This document shows, piece after piece, positions 1 through 8,534 of a DNA stretch of 64,000 nucleotides. A program made the position numbers and the translations under genes. The notes beneath the pieces were generated by a model. The model saw nothing but the letters and a program-made list of their open reading frames with translations. It was not told where the DNA came from and made no database searches. Position 1 is the first letter of the stretch; each line of letters opens with the position of its first letter. This DNA is from Streptomyces coeruleorubidus (GTDB taxonomy: Bacteria > Actinomycetota > Actinomycetes > Streptomycetales > Streptomycetaceae): positions 1,612,001 through 1,676,000 of the forward strand of contig NZ_CP023694.1 in the NCBI RefSeq assembly GCF_008705135.1. The letters are read 5' to 3'.

Positions 1-327
1 CGCGACATCCTCGCCGCGCGGCTGCGCCGGCTGGTCGACGCCGGGATCCTGGTCAAGCAGCTCTACAGCGAGCGCCCGCAGCGCTTCGAGTACCGGCCGA
101 CCCGGGCCGGGCTGGAACTGGAGCCGGTGCTGATGACCCTCATGGCCTGGGGCGACCGCCATCTGCGGACGGACGGCGACCGTCCGATGGTCGTGGAGCA
201 CTCCTGCGGCCGGGCGCTCGCCCCGGTCGTCACCTGCCGGGCCTGCGGCGACGAGGTGCGCCACGAGGACCTCAGGGCCCACCCCCAGGCGCCGGGCTGG
301 ACGGTGACCGGGCCGACAGCGGCCTGA
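1..327 (+). CDS. HxlR-family regulator, 3' part
   Basis: The open frame enters from the window edge, so the start lies outside. The visible 108 residues read as the second half of a winged-helix HxlR domain: ILAARLRRLVDAGIL is the end of the recognition region, followed by the wing (RFEYRPTRAG) and the dimerisation helix ending in MAWGDRHL. A Cys-containing tail follows (TCRACGDEV), which could bind metal or sense redox. HxlR proteins are usually dimeric repressors or activators that respond to aldehydes, quinones or oxidants. The target is not visible, because the genes that usually flank such regulators would be upstream of the window. Confidence 0.8.
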   Translation, partial: RDILAARLRRLVDAGILVKQLYSERPQRFEYRPTRAGLELEPVLMTLMAWGDRHLRTDGDRPMVVEHSCGRALAPVVTCRACGDEVRHEDLRAHPQAPGWTVTGPTAA

Positions 328-489
328 TTCCGCCCTGCCGCGGGGCACCTGTCAAACCCCTGTGTCCAAGCGGTCATCCGGGGGCGCTACGCTTCCCCCT
401 CGGCACACCTGATCCCCCGGTCGATCGCACCCGGCGGCCCGGCGTGCCCGTCGTCCGTTCCACGATCGGCACTTGGACTCCGCTACCTC

Positions 490-1365
490 ATGTCTTGGTT
501 CGAATCACTCATCCTCGGACTCGTCCAGGGGCTGACCGAGTTCCTCCCCGTCTCCTCCAGCGCGCACCTGCGGCTGACGGCGGCCTTCTTGGACTGGAAG
601 GACCCCGGCGCGGCCTTCACGGCGATCACCCAGATCGGCACCGAGGCCGCCGTGCTGATCTACTTCCGCAAGGACATCGGGCGGATCATCTCGGCGTGGA
701 CGCGCTCGCTCACGAACAAGGAGCTGCGCAGCGACCCCGACGCGCGGATGGGCTGGCTGGTCATCGTCGGATCGATCCCGATCGGTGTGCTCGGCGTGAC
801 GCTGAAGGACCAGATCGAGGGGCCGTTCCGCGACCTGCGGATCACCGCGACGATGCTGATCGGCATGGGCATCGTCCTGGGCGTCGCCGACCGGCTCGCG
901 GCACGGGACGAGAAAAGCGGCCGGCACCGCGCTCCCAAGCAGCGCAAGGCCCTGGAGGACCTGGGCGTACGGGACGGCCTGATCTACGGCGTCTGCCAGG
1001 CCATGGCGCTCGTCCCGGGCGTCTCCCGCTCCGGCGCCACCATCAGCGGCGGCCTGTTCATGGGCTACAAGCGCGAGGCCGCGGCCCGCTACTCCTTCCT
1101 GCTCGCGATCCCCGCCGTGCTCGCCTCCGGCCTGTTCGAGCTCAAGGACGCGACGGAGGGCGGCCATGTCTCGTGGGGGCCGACGATCTTCGCGACGGTC
1201 ATCGCCTTCGCGGTCGGCTACGCGGTGATCGCCTGGTTCATGAAGTTCATCTCGACCAAGAGCTTCATGCCGTTCGTCTACTACCGCATCGCGCTGGGCA
1301 TCGTCATCATCGTCCTGGTCAGCATGGGTGCGCTGAGCCCGCACGCCGCCGAGTCGGCGGGCTGA
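490..1365 (+). CDS. uppP: Undecaprenyl-diphosphatase UppP/BacA
   Basis: This 291-residue, highly hydrophobic protein recycles the peptidoglycan carrier lipid by dephosphorylating undecaprenyl pyrophosphate at the membrane, and raises bacitracin tolerance. The N-terminus carries the family signature [14 protein letters not shown] (about residues 14-27), with the conserved Glu and Ser residues. The second motif, PGVSRSGAT, begins at about residue 176 and contains the Arg needed for catalysis. Length and multiple membrane segments match BacA. The ATG at 490 gives the canonical MSWFES start. It stands alone, with a small gene 98 bases downstream. Confidence 0.95.
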   Translation: MSWFESLILGLVQGLTEFLPVSSSAHLRLTAAFLDWKDPGAAFTAITQIGTEAAVLIYFRKDIGRIISAWTRSLTNKELRSDPDARMGWLVIVGSIPIGVLGVTLKDQIEGPFRDLRITATMLIGMGIVLGVADRLAARDEKSGRHRAPKQRKALEDLGVRDGLIYGVCQAMALVPGVSRSGATISGGLFMGYKREAAARYSFLLAIPAVLASGLFELKDATEGGHVSWGPTIFATVIAFAVGYAVIAWFMKFISTKSFMPFVYYRIALGIVIIVLVSMGALSPHAAESAG

Positions 1366-1463
1366 CCCGGCGGGTCTGTGACCCGCGTCTCGTGACCAAC
1401 CGCATAAGGCCGGGGCAGCCGTCCGGTGGCAGCCTGTCAGTGGCTGCCCCTAGGCTTGTCCGC

Positions 1464-1643
1464 ATGTCCCCCGATTCCCTGACCCCTGGTTCCGTGCGGT
1501 CCGCTGCCGAGGTCAACGAGGAGATCCGTGCGCTCTGGCGGCGCACGGGCGGCACCCTGTCGGCCGAGGAGCGCGCGGAGTACGAGCTGCTGGTCGTCGA
1601 GTGGGCGGCCGCGATCCGCGGCGCCGTCGTCAAGGCGGCCTGA
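1464..1643 (+). CDS. Small conserved actinobacterial protein (59 aa)
   Basis: A short frame starting at ATG 1464 encodes MSPDSLTPGSVRSAAEVNEEI and a charged helical body (ALWRRTGGTLSAEERAEYELLVVEWAAAIR). The pattern of a flexible N-terminus followed by an amphipathic helical hairpin is typical of small conserved Streptomyces proteins of unknown role. Third codon positions are almost all G or C, which supports coding. It ends 20 bases before the converging DUF4291 gene. No function can be assigned. Confidence 0.65.
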   Translation: MSPDSLTPGSVRSAAEVNEEIRALWRRTGGTLSAEERAEYELLVVEWAAAIRGAVVKAA

Positions 1644-1663
1644 GTCCTCCCTGCCCGCACCCC

Positions 1664-2320
1664 CTAGGCGCGCAGACGCGCCAGCACCTCGTCCTCGACG
1701 GGGTACGGCCGCTCCTCGGGCAACAGCCCGGCGGCCGCATCGAGTCGACCCGCCCGTACCAGCGCATGGACCTCCGTAGCGAGCGGCGTGACGTCCTCGA
1801 TCCCCACGATCCACTCGTCGGCGTACCGCGCCGCCGCCTCCCCCGCGAGCCCGAGCTGGAGCGAACGGTGCGGCAGCGGATCGAGACGCAGATCCCGCTC
1901 CGGATCCCACTGCACCCGCGCCGGCGCCTGCCTCAACTGCCGCTTCCAGTCGGCCCGGTCGCCGTGCAGGGCGGGGACATGATGGGACAGGCAGGCGTTG
2001 TGCAGGGCCCACAGAAAGCCCTCGCTGCTGATCTCGACCGCCAGGACCGTTTCCTGGCCCTCCTTGGTGCCCCAGCCGCAGCGGTACATCATCCACAGGA
2101 ACGACGGCTTGATCCACGTCATGCGGTCGCGCTTCCAGGACGACGGGAACCGGCCGTGGCGGGCGGCGGGGCCGCCGATCTCCGGGCGGTAGGCCTGGTA
2201 GACGGTGATCGTGGACTCGGTGTGGCGGGCGCGTATCCGGAATCTCGGTTCGTTCTGATCGTTCACGGAGGACAGGGTGATCCCCCGCACCCCTCCCCGG
2301 CCACCGAATATCACGCGCAC
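1664..2320 (-). CDS. DUF4291 family protein
   Basis: The 218-residue product has the DUF4291 core: ITVYQAYRPEIGGPA, then KRDRMTWIKPSFLWMMYRCGW, KEGQETVLAVEI and the WALHNACLS stretch. Its biochemical role is unknown; the family is widespread in bacteria and some fungi. The GTG at 2320 has an AAGGGG sequence five bases upstream, which favours it over the internal GTG at 2266. It is divergent from the SnoaL-like gene with only 20 bases between the starts, so the two promoters must overlap. Confidence 0.85.
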   Translation of the reverse strand: MRVIFGGRGGVRGITLSSVNDQNEPRFRIRARHTESTITVYQAYRPEIGGPAARHGRFPSSWKRDRMTWIKPSFLWMMYRCGWGTKEGQETVLAVEISSEGFLWALHNACLSHHVPALHGDRADWKRQLRQAPARVQWDPERDLRLDPLPHRSLQLGLAGEAAARYADEWIVGIEDVTPLATEVHALVRAGRLDAAAGLLPEERPYPVEDEVLARLRA

Positions 2321-2340
2321 CCCTTGGCTGCGCTCTTCCG

Positions 2341-2829
2341 ATGCCCAACACTGAGCCGATGACGCAGCGTGTGGAGCTCGCCACCGTGAGGGACCGGCTG
2401 GCCGTCGACGAAGTGATCACCGACTACGCGATGGCGGTCGACGACGGTGACTGGGAGGCGTACCGGGGACTGTTCGCCCCTCAGGGCCGGGCTGACTACC
2501 GCTCGGCCGGCGGCATCGAGGGGGAGGCCGCGGCGGTCGCCGCGTGGCTCGCGGAGAGCATGCGGCTGTTCCCGGTGCGACAGCACCTGATCGTCAACCG
2601 GCGGGTGCGCTTCGGCGTCTGGGAGCAGGACACCGGCGACACGGCCCGGGTCCAGGCCGACTACGTCAACCCCATGGCCACCGAAGGGCCCGCGCCCGAC
2701 TTCGTGTGCGGCGGCCGGTACGCCTTCGCGCTGCGGCGCACGATCGACGGCTGGCGGCTGAGCGAGGTGGTCGTACGGGAGAAGTGGCGGCGCCTTCCCG
2801 AGCGGCGGACGGCACCTGTGGTCAACTGA
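2341..2829 (+). CDS. SnoaL-like / NTF2-fold protein
   Basis: A 162-residue protein with the SnoaL-like domain layout: an N-terminal helix (RLAVDEVITDYAMAVDDGDW), the YRGLFAP strand entrance and C-terminal strands ending in a WRLSEVVVREKW segment. The family adopts a cone-shaped alpha+beta barrel used by polyketide cyclases, steroid isomerases and small dehydratases. No substrate can be named. A second ATG at 2359 (MTQRV) is an equally plausible start, since neither has a clear ribosome binding site. The gene lies between DUF4291 and lnt with no pathway context. Confidence 0.75.
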   Translation: MPNTEPMTQRVELATVRDRLAVDEVITDYAMAVDDGDWEAYRGLFAPQGRADYRSAGGIEGEAAAVAAWLAESMRLFPVRQHLIVNRRVRFGVWEQDTGDTARVQADYVNPMATEGPAPDFVCGGRYAFALRRTIDGWRLSEVVVREKWRRLPERRTAPVVN

Positions 2830-2929
2830 CCCGGCGTCCTCTGTGCTGGGCAGTGCTTTGGACTCTCAAAACGCCCCCTAGATCGTCCGCAGGGCGCACA
2901 CTGGAGGCACCACGGGGTAGGAGGCGCCT

Positions 2930-4504
2930 ATGAAGACGCTCGGCCACTGGCTCGCCTCCCCTTGGCGGCGCTCGGTCGCCGCCGTGATCGCGGGCGCCCT
3001 TCCCGTACTCGCCTATCCCGCCCCGTCCCTGTGGTGGTGCGCCTACGTCGCCCTGGTCCCCTGGATCCTGCTGGTGCGCACCGCGCCGACCGGGAAACGG
3101 GCGGCGTACGACGGCTGGTGCGGCGGCTTCGGCTTCATGCTGGCCATGCACCACTGGCTGCTGCCCTTCCTGCACGTGTTCACGTTCGTCCTCGCCGCGC
3201 TGCTCGGCGCCCTGTGGGCCCTGTGGGGATGGCTCGCCCACCGGCTGCTGGCAGGCGTGCCCTCGCGGCGGCGGATCGCGGCCGCTCTCCTCGTCCTGCC
3301 GTCCGGCTGGCTGGCCGCCGAGCTGGTCCGCTCCTGGCAGGGCCTCGGCGGCCCCTGGGGCATGCTCGGCTCCAGTCAGTGGCAGGCCGAGCCGGCGCTG
3401 CGGCTGGCCTCGGTCGGCGGGGTGTGGCTGCTCAGCTTCCTGGTCGTGGCCGTCAACGTCGCGGTCGCCGTCCTCGTCGCGGTCCGTCAGGCCCGCGTGC
3501 CCGCCGTGGCCGGTCTCGTCGCCACGGCCGCCGCCACCTCCGCCGCCTGGACCCTCTCGCCCCGCCCCGCCGTCGACGGCCAGGTCAGGATCGCCGTGGT
3601 ACAGCCGGGCGTCGTCGGCGGCCCGGACAGCGCGGACCGCCGGTTCGCCCGCGAGGAGCAGCTCACCCGCCGGCTCGCCGGACAGGACCTCGACCTGATC
3701 GTGTGGGGCGAGAGCAGCGTCGGCTTCGACCTCGGGGACCGGCCCGACCTCGCCCGGCGGCTCGCCGGCCTGTCCCGCGCGACGGGCGCCGACATCCTGG
3801 TCAACGTGGACGCCCGGCGCTCCGACAAGCCCGGCATCTACAAGAGCTCCGTCCTGGCCGGGCCCGACGGTCTCACGGGCGAGCGCTACGACAAGATGCG
3901 GCTCGTCCCCTTCGGCGAGTACGTCCCGGCCCGCTCCCTGCTCGGCTGGGCCTCCTCCGTCGGCAAGGCGGCGGGCGAGGACCGCAGGCGCGGCTCCCAG
4001 CCGGTCGTGATGAACGTGGGGGACGACCTGCGCGTCGGCCCGATGGTGTGCTTCGAGACGGCCTTCCCCGACATGACCCGCCACCTCACCCGGGAGGGCG
4101 TCGACGTGCTGATCGGCCAGTCGTCGACGTCCACGTTCCAGCGGAGCTGGGCGCCCGAGCAGCACGCGTCGCTCGCCGCGCTGCGCGCCGCCGAGACCGG
4201 CCGCCCGATGGTGCACGCGACGCTGACGGGTGTCTCCGCCGTCTACGGCCCGAGCGGTGAGCGCGTCGGCTCGTGGCTCGGGACGGACGCGTCCGCCACG
4301 CAGGTCTACGAGATCCCGCTCGCCCACGGCACCACGCCGTACGTGCGCCTCGGCGACTGGACCGTGCACGCGGCCATGCTGATCCTCGCCGCCTGGGCCG
4401 CCGGCGAGGGCGTACGGACGCTGCGGCTCAGGCGCTCTGCTCCTGAACCGCGCGTACCACCCGTTCGCACAGCTCATGGGTCTCCAGCGCGTCCCGGGCG
4501 CTGA
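2930..4504 (+). CDS. lnt: Apolipoprotein N-acyltransferase
   Basis: Transfers a third acyl chain to the N-terminal Cys of diacylated lipoproteins at the membrane. The 524-residue protein has about six N-terminal hydrophobic segments and then a nitrilase-type domain. The catalytic triad is visible: Glu261 in WGESS, Lys322 in YDKMRLVPFGEYVP and Cys374 in MVCFE. The start has AGGAGG five bases upstream. The last helix is followed by a low-complexity tail, and the last 77 bases overlap the end of the converging oxidoreductase gene. The tail may therefore be read-through from an ancestral earlier stop. Streptomyces usually carry two Lnt homologues. Confidence 0.93.
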   Translation: MKTLGHWLASPWRRSVAAVIAGALPVLAYPAPSLWWCAYVALVPWILLVRTAPTGKRAAYDGWCGGFGFMLAMHHWLLPFLHVFTFVLAALLGALWALWGWLAHRLLAGVPSRRRIAAALLVLPSGWLAAELVRSWQGLGGPWGMLGSSQWQAEPALRLASVGGVWLLSFLVVAVNVAVAVLVAVRQARVPAVAGLVATAAATSAAWTLSPRPAVDGQVRIAVVQPGVVGGPDSADRRFAREEQLTRRLAGQDLDLIVWGESSVGFDLGDRPDLARRLAGLSRATGADILVNVDARRSDKPGIYKSSVLAGPDGLTGERYDKMRLVPFGEYVPARSLLGWASSVGKAAGEDRRRGSQPVVMNVGDDLRVGPMVCFETAFPDMTRHLTREGVDVLIGQSSTSTFQRSWAPEQHASLAALRAAETGRPMVHATLTGVSAVYGPSGERVGSWLGTDASATQVYEIPLAHGTTPYVRLGDWTVHAAMLILAAWAAGEGVRTLRLRRSAPEPRVPPVRTAHGSPARPGR

Positions 4505-5333
4505 GCACCTTGCCCGCCCGCACCGCGTCCAGGAACGCCAGCACCGCCTGCTCGATCCCGCGCTGCCGGGCCACCGGCACCCAGTCGCCGCGCCGCCGCA
4601 CGGTCGGCTGCCCCTTGTGGTCGACGACCTCGGCGAGGTTGATCACCTGACGCTTGGTGTCCTGCCCGGACACCTCCAGGATCTCCTCGGCCGAACCGCT
4701 GAGCCGGTTCATCACGCCGAGCGCGGTGAAGCCGTCCCCGGCGAGCTGGAGCACGACGTGGTGCAGCAGGCCGTCCCGGACACGGGCGCGCACGCTGACG
4801 TCGTCGATCTCGCCGGGTACCAGGAACCGCAGGGTGTCGACGACATGGATGAAGTCGTCGAGGATCATCGTGCGCGGCTCCTCCGGGAGCCCGATGCGGT
4901 TCTTCTGCATCAGGATCAGCTCGCGCGGATGGTCGGCGCACTGCGTGTAGCCGGGGGCTTGACGCCGGTTGAAGCCGACGGCGAGGCTCACGTCCCGCTC
5001 CTCGGCGAGCGCCACGAGCCGTGCGGACGCGTCGAGTTCGTAGGCGAGCGGCTTGTCGACGTACGTCGGTACGCCCGCCTCCAGCAGCCGGGTCACGATC
5101 TCCGGGTGCACGATCGTGGGCGCGTGCACGAAGGCGGCGTCGAGGCCTGGTGCGAGGAGCGATTCGAGGGTGGTGTGCCGCCGTTCCGGCGGGACGTGGA
5201 GGCCGTCGGCGACCCGGGCGAGCGTGGCGGGCGTGCGGGTCTGGAGGTGCAGCTCCACCCCGGGCTGGAAGGCGAGCACCGGAAGGTAGGCCTTCTGCGC
5301 GATGTCGCCGAGTCCGATGCAGCCGACCTTCAC
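4428..5333 (-). CDS. Gfo/Idh/MocA family oxidoreductase
   Basis: A 301-residue NAD(P)-dependent dehydrogenase-like protein. The N-terminus VKVGCIGLGDIAQKAYLPVL is a Rossmann GxGxxA-type motif, and VDKPLAYELD contains the conserved Lys-Pro that forms the active site in this family. VGFNRRQAP and DDFIHVVDTLRFL fall in the C-terminal Gfo/Idh domain, with the family's usual His. The GTG start at 5333 overlaps the stop of the upstream monooxygenase gene as GTGA, so the two are translationally coupled. The substrate is unknown; sugars, inositols and related alcohols are typical. The 3' end overlaps lnt by 77 bases, tail to tail. Confidence 0.88.
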   Translation of the reverse strand: MKVGCIGLGDIAQKAYLPVLAFQPGVELHLQTRTPATLARVADGLHVPPERRHTTLESLLAPGLDAAFVHAPTIVHPEIVTRLLEAGVPTYVDKPLAYELDASARLVALAEERDVSLAVGFNRRQAPGYTQCADHPRELILMQKNRIGLPEEPRTMILDDFIHVVDTLRFLVPGEIDDVSVRARVRDGLLHHVVLQLAGDGFTALGVMNRLSGSAEEILEVSGQDTKRQVINLAEVVDHKGQPTVRRRGDWVPVARQRGIEQAVLAFLDAVRAGKVLSARDALETHELCERVVRAVQEQSA

Positions 5334-6565
5334 GGGGTGTTCTCCTCTAGCGGTTGCCTGCCGGGGTCTGCTCGGAGCATACGGCGTCCCCCACTGACGG
5401 CTTCGCTCGAGCGGGCGGTGCCCCGAGGAGGCCGCCAGTCGGCGATGCCGTCGAAGCCCCGCAGGAACAGGGCGGGTCCGGCCTTCGAGAGCGCGGCCAT
5501 GGCGGTGTCGCGTACGGCGATCCCCGCGCGGCTGGTCATGAGGTTGAGGCGGGCGACCCGCACGGCCTGGCGTGCGACGGCGGTCGTACGGGGCAGCCGG
5601 GCGGCGGTGTAGGCGGGGAGGTCGTCGCAGTGGTGGGCGAGGACGATCGCGTCCTCGATGGCCTGGTTGCCGCCCTGGCCGAGGGTCGGGGGCATGGCGT
5701 GCGCGGCGTCGCCGACCAGGGCGGCCCGGCCGCGGTGGTAGGCGGGCAGGGGTTCGGCGATGTGGTGGACGTCGTGCCGCAGTACGTCCTCGGGGCGGGC
5801 GGCGGCGAGCACGGCGGGGACCGGGTCGTGCCAGTCGCCGAAGCGGCGCAGCAACTCCGCCTTCTCGTCGTCGGGCGCGCGGCCTCCGGCGGGTGTCACG
5901 GCGGCGGCGTAGGCGTAGACGCGGCCGTCCTTGAGCGGGTGCGTGCCCCAGATGCGGCCCCGGCCCCAGGTCTCGTGCGAGGCGAAGCCGACGCCGGGGA
6001 CGGGGATCACGACCCGCCAGGTGGTGAACCCGGAGTAGACGGGCCCCGGGTGGCCGGGGAAGAGCGCGCGGCGTACGGCGGACCGGATGCCGTCGGCGCC
6101 CACCACCAGGTCGGCCTCCAGCTCGCCGTCCGCGGTGGTGACGCGGGCGGGCCGGTCGGGGCCGCCGCTGTCGGCGAGCGTCGCGGCGGCGGCCGTGCGG
6201 ACGGCGTCCGGTGGGAGCTGTGCGGCCAGGTGCTCGACGAGGGTGGCGCGGTGCAGCAGCACGAGCGGGCCGCCGAAGCGCTCGGCTGCGGCGTCGGCGG
6301 AGGAGCGTGCCAGCCACCGTCCGGAGGGCGTGCGCAGCCCGCCGTCCCCCGCCCAGGCGGCGAGGTCCCGGATCTCGTCACCGAGGCCGATGACGTCCAG
6401 TGCGCGCAGGGAGTTGGGAGCCAGGGAGATGGCGGCGCCGACCGGTTCCAGTGAGTGGGCGCGCTCCAGCACGGTGACCTGCCAGCCGCGCCGGTGCAGC
6501 GCGGCCGCCGCGGTCAGGCCCCCGATTCCGCCGCCGATCACGACAGCTCGCCTCGCCTGTGTCAT
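5330..6565 (-). CDS. FAD-dependent aromatic-ring-type monooxygenase
   Basis: The 411-residue protein is a class A flavoprotein monooxygenase. It has GGGIGGLTAAAALHRRGW (about residues 11-28) for the FAD ADP moiety, the middle DG motif LVVGADGIRSAVR (about residue 155), and ALVGDAAHAMPPTLGQGGNQAIEDA (about residues 285-310) for the flavin ribityl. It resembles salicylate or 6-hydroxynicotinate monooxygenases, but the substrate cannot be read from the sequence. A GAGGAGGAG site precedes the ATG. It heads a two-gene operon with the coupled oxidoreductase and is divergent from a TetR gene, with two perfect operators in between, so TetR very probably represses it. Confidence 0.9.
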   Translation of the reverse strand: MTQARRAVVIGGGIGGLTAAAALHRRGWQVTVLERAHSLEPVGAAISLAPNSLRALDVIGLGDEIRDLAAWAGDGGLRTPSGRWLARSSADAAAERFGGPLVLLHRATLVEHLAAQLPPDAVRTAAAATLADSGGPDRPARVTTADGELEADLVVGADGIRSAVRRALFPGHPGPVYSGFTTWRVVIPVPGVGFASHETWGRGRIWGTHPLKDGRVYAYAAAVTPAGGRAPDDEKAELLRRFGDWHDPVPAVLAAARPEDVLRHDVHHIAEPLPAYHRGRAALVGDAAHAMPPTLGQGGNQAIEDAIVLAHHCDDLPAYTAARLPRTTAVARQAVRVARLNLMTSRAGIAVRDTAMAALSKAGPALFLRGFDGIADWRPPRGTARSSEAVSGGRRMLRADPGRQPLEENTP

Positions 6566-6609
6566 GGCTCCTCCTCGAACCGGCGACCGGACCTGCCGTC
6601 CGGTCTGGA

Positions 6610-6623
6610 ACTACACCTGTAGT
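6610..6623. promoter_or_regulatory. TetR operator copy 1
   Basis: ACTAC-N4-GTAGT is a perfect 14-bp inverted repeat (spacer ACCT) in the 106-base divergent promoter between the FAD monooxygenase and the TetR gene. The same motif recurs 27 bases away, centre to centre. Position, symmetry and repetition fit binding by the adjacent TetR protein. This is inferred, not shown. Confidence 0.7.
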
Positions 6624-6636
6624 CACCTTCGACGTT

Positions 6637-6650
6637 ACTACAGCCGTAGT
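6637..6650. promoter_or_regulatory. TetR operator copy 2
   Basis: The second ACTAC-N4-GTAGT copy (spacer AGCC) is centred 27 bases from the first and lies 21 bases before the TetR start codon. The arms are identical in both copies and only the spacer differs, which is how a true dimeric operator is expected to behave. Confidence 0.7.
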
Positions 6651-6671
6651 GAGACGGGTAGCGTGAACTCC

Positions 6672-7262
6672 ATGTCCGTACGCACCGCCGGCCCCTCCCG
6701 CTCCGACCTCGTCGCCGACACCGCCCTCGCCCTGCTCGCCGAGCGGGGGATGCGGGGCCTCACGCACCGGGCCGTCGACGAGGCAGCCGGACTCCCCCAG
6801 GGCTCCACGTCGAACCTCGCGCGGACCCGCCAGGCCCTGCTGGAACTGGCGGTGCGGCGCCTGGCCGACCGCGAGGCGCGGGTGCTGGCGCTGCACGAGA
6901 TGCCGGATCCCCGGGCCGGGTCCGCCTTGCTGGCGGACGCGCTGGCCCTGGCCACGCACCGCGCCCTGACCCGCAACCGCGAACTGACCGTCGCCCGCTA
7001 CGAACTGGCCCTGGAGGCCACGCGCCGCCCCGAACTGCGGGCGTACTTCGACGCGACGGGCGCCCGCTTCCGGGACCAGCTCGCCGCCCTCGTCACGGGA
7101 ATGGGCTCGACGGATCCGGCCAGGCACACACTGTCGCTCATCGCCTGGGCGGACGGGCTGATGTTCAGCTGCGTGGCGGGGTCGTTCGGTGCCGAAGCGC
7201 CGAGCCTGGAGGAGGTGCGGGCCGGGCTGCGGGAGCTGCTGGACGGGATGCTCGGGGCCTGA
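6672..7262 (+). CDS. TetR-family transcriptional regulator
   Basis: A 196-residue regulator. Residues about 10-55 form the TetR helix-turn-helix (DTALALLAERGMRGLTHRAV, then AAGLPQGSTSNLARTRQALL), with GLTHRAVDEAAGLPQGS typical of the subgroup with a TetR_C_22-type ligand domain. The ATG at 6672 gives MSVRTAG; any earlier start would run into the operator region. It is divergent from the FAD monooxygenase operon and probably represses both its own gene and that operon through the two ACTAC-N4-GTAGT sites. The inducer may be the monooxygenase substrate. Confidence 0.9.
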   Translation: MSVRTAGPSRSDLVADTALALLAERGMRGLTHRAVDEAAGLPQGSTSNLARTRQALLELAVRRLADREARVLALHEMPDPRAGSALLADALALATHRALTRNRELTVARYELALEATRRPELRAYFDATGARFRDQLAALVTGMGSTDPARHTLSLIAWADGLMFSCVAGSFGAEAPSLEEVRAGLRELLDGMLGA

Positions 7263-7305
7263 AAAAGCCGTGGTGCGGCAGGGCGCGCTGGGAAAGGATG
7301 CGGGC

Positions 7306-7818
7306 ATGACAACCGAACGCCGTATGCCTGCCACGACCGCCGACGAACGCACCATGCTGGAGGGCTGGCTGGAGTTCCACCGGCAGACCCTCGCGTGGAA
7401 GTGCGAAGGCCTGAGCGACGAGCAGCTCAGGTCCGCCGCCGTGGAGCCCTCGGAGTTGTCCCTGCTGGGACTGGTGCGGCACATGGCGGACGTGGAGCGG
7501 AGCTGGTTCCGCCGGGTGCTGACGAACGAGGACGCGGCGCCCCTCTACTTCAGCGACGAGGACCTGGACGGCGAGTTCCACCTGACCGAGGCGGACACCT
7601 ACGCGGAGGCGCACGCCGCCTGGCAGGCCGAGATCGAGACCGCCCGGAGCAACGCCGCCCGCTTCGGCCTGGACGACATCTCCGAGGGCAAGCACCGCCG
7701 CACCGGCGAGCGGTTCAACCTGCGGTGGATCTACACCCACATGATCGAGGAGTACGCGCGGCACAACGGCCACGCCGACCTGATCCGCGAGCGCATCGAC
7801 GGCTCGACCGGCGACTGA
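7306..7818 (+). CDS. DinB-superfamily (DUF664) protein
   Basis: A 170-residue four-helix-bundle protein of the DinB/DUF664 group, which includes mycothiol- and bacillithiol-dependent enzymes. The metal-ligand pattern is visible: LGLVRHMADVERSW near residue 60 supplies the first His, and YTHMIEEYARHNGHADLIRE near residue 145 the second cluster. The tail WIYTHMIEEYARHNGHADL is diagnostic of DUF664. The start is taken at ATG 7306 because upstream codons belong to the TetR gene in another frame. It lies 43 bases after TetR and could be cotranscribed. The substrate is unknown. Confidence 0.85.
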   Translation: MTTERRMPATTADERTMLEGWLEFHRQTLAWKCEGLSDEQLRSAAVEPSELSLLGLVRHMADVERSWFRRVLTNEDAAPLYFSDEDLDGEFHLTEADTYAEAHAAWQAEIETARSNAARFGLDDISEGKHRRTGERFNLRWIYTHMIEEYARHNGHADLIRERIDGSTGD

Positions 7819-7921
7819 CGTCACCCCGGGCGGGCCGACTGCCTCCGTACGGGGCGCGAGATCACCCGTGCGGGGCATCCTGCCACTGTCCGCCGCCCTG
7901 CCGCGGGCCGGACACACCAGA

Positions 7922-8446
7922 GTGACGCGGGTGCATCGAACGACGACCACAGCGACGCTCCTGGTGACCGTGGCTGTCTCGGCCCTCACCGGCTGTACGA
8001 CGGTCCGGCATCCCCCCGTTCCCGGGCCGCCGGCGGCCCCGTCCCGGCCGTCGGCGCCGCAGCCGGGGGAACGGACGGAGACACAGATCGTGCAGGCACC
8101 GGCCCGGGAGGCCCTGCAACTCATCGAGGAGTCCCGCCGCCCGGAGCCGACAGCCGCCGCGTCCCGCCCGGCCACACCCCCGGCGGCCTCGCCGGAGCGG
8201 ATGCGGCCGCCGCCCGGCACCCGCGACGTCCGCCCGCGCCCCGCCCGTCCGGAACGCCGCGAGCCGGCCCCGCGCAGCCCACGACGTCCCCACACCGACC
8301 TGCCCGACGTCTCGGAGTCGGTACGTCAGAACGTCCGCGAGAACGTCCCGGACAACACGGACGTGTGCGCGCTGGGCAGGCGATACGGGGGGTGGCGGGC
8401 GGACAGCCCGGAGGCGACCATCTGCCGCGACACCTACGGGCGTTGA
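7922..8446 (+). CDS. Putative secreted lipoprotein, Pro/Arg-rich
   Basis: The product has a short basic start (VTRVHRTTTTATLLVTVAVSA), a hydrophobic core and the lipobox LTGC, so it is probably exported and lipid-anchored on the outer face of the membrane. The mature chain is a long Pro/Arg/Ala-rich disordered linker (about residues 35-125) followed by a short conserved-looking end with two Cys (DVCALGRRYGGW and ATICRDTYGR). The GTG at 7922 is chosen because it places the signal peptide correctly; GTG 7868 and GTG 7931 are alternatives. No domain is recognised. Confidence 0.65.
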   Translation: MTRVHRTTTTATLLVTVAVSALTGCTTVRHPPVPGPPAAPSRPSAPQPGERTETQIVQAPAREALQLIEESRRPEPTAAASRPATPPAASPERMRPPPGTRDVRPRPARPERREPAPRSPRRPHTDLPDVSESVRQNVRENVPDNTDVCALGRRYGGWRADSPEATICRDTYGR

Positions 8447-8534
8447 ACCGCGTCCGGCCCGGCGCGGGCGGGACGCCGACCCGGGCCGGCACGACGAGGG
8501 CGGCCACGAGCGCCGCCGTGCACCACTGCGGGCG

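Noticed and set aside
444..1643. Long plus-strand frame covering uppP and the small gene
   Set aside because: Only the last 180 bases look coding in that frame. The rest is the +1 shadow of uppP.
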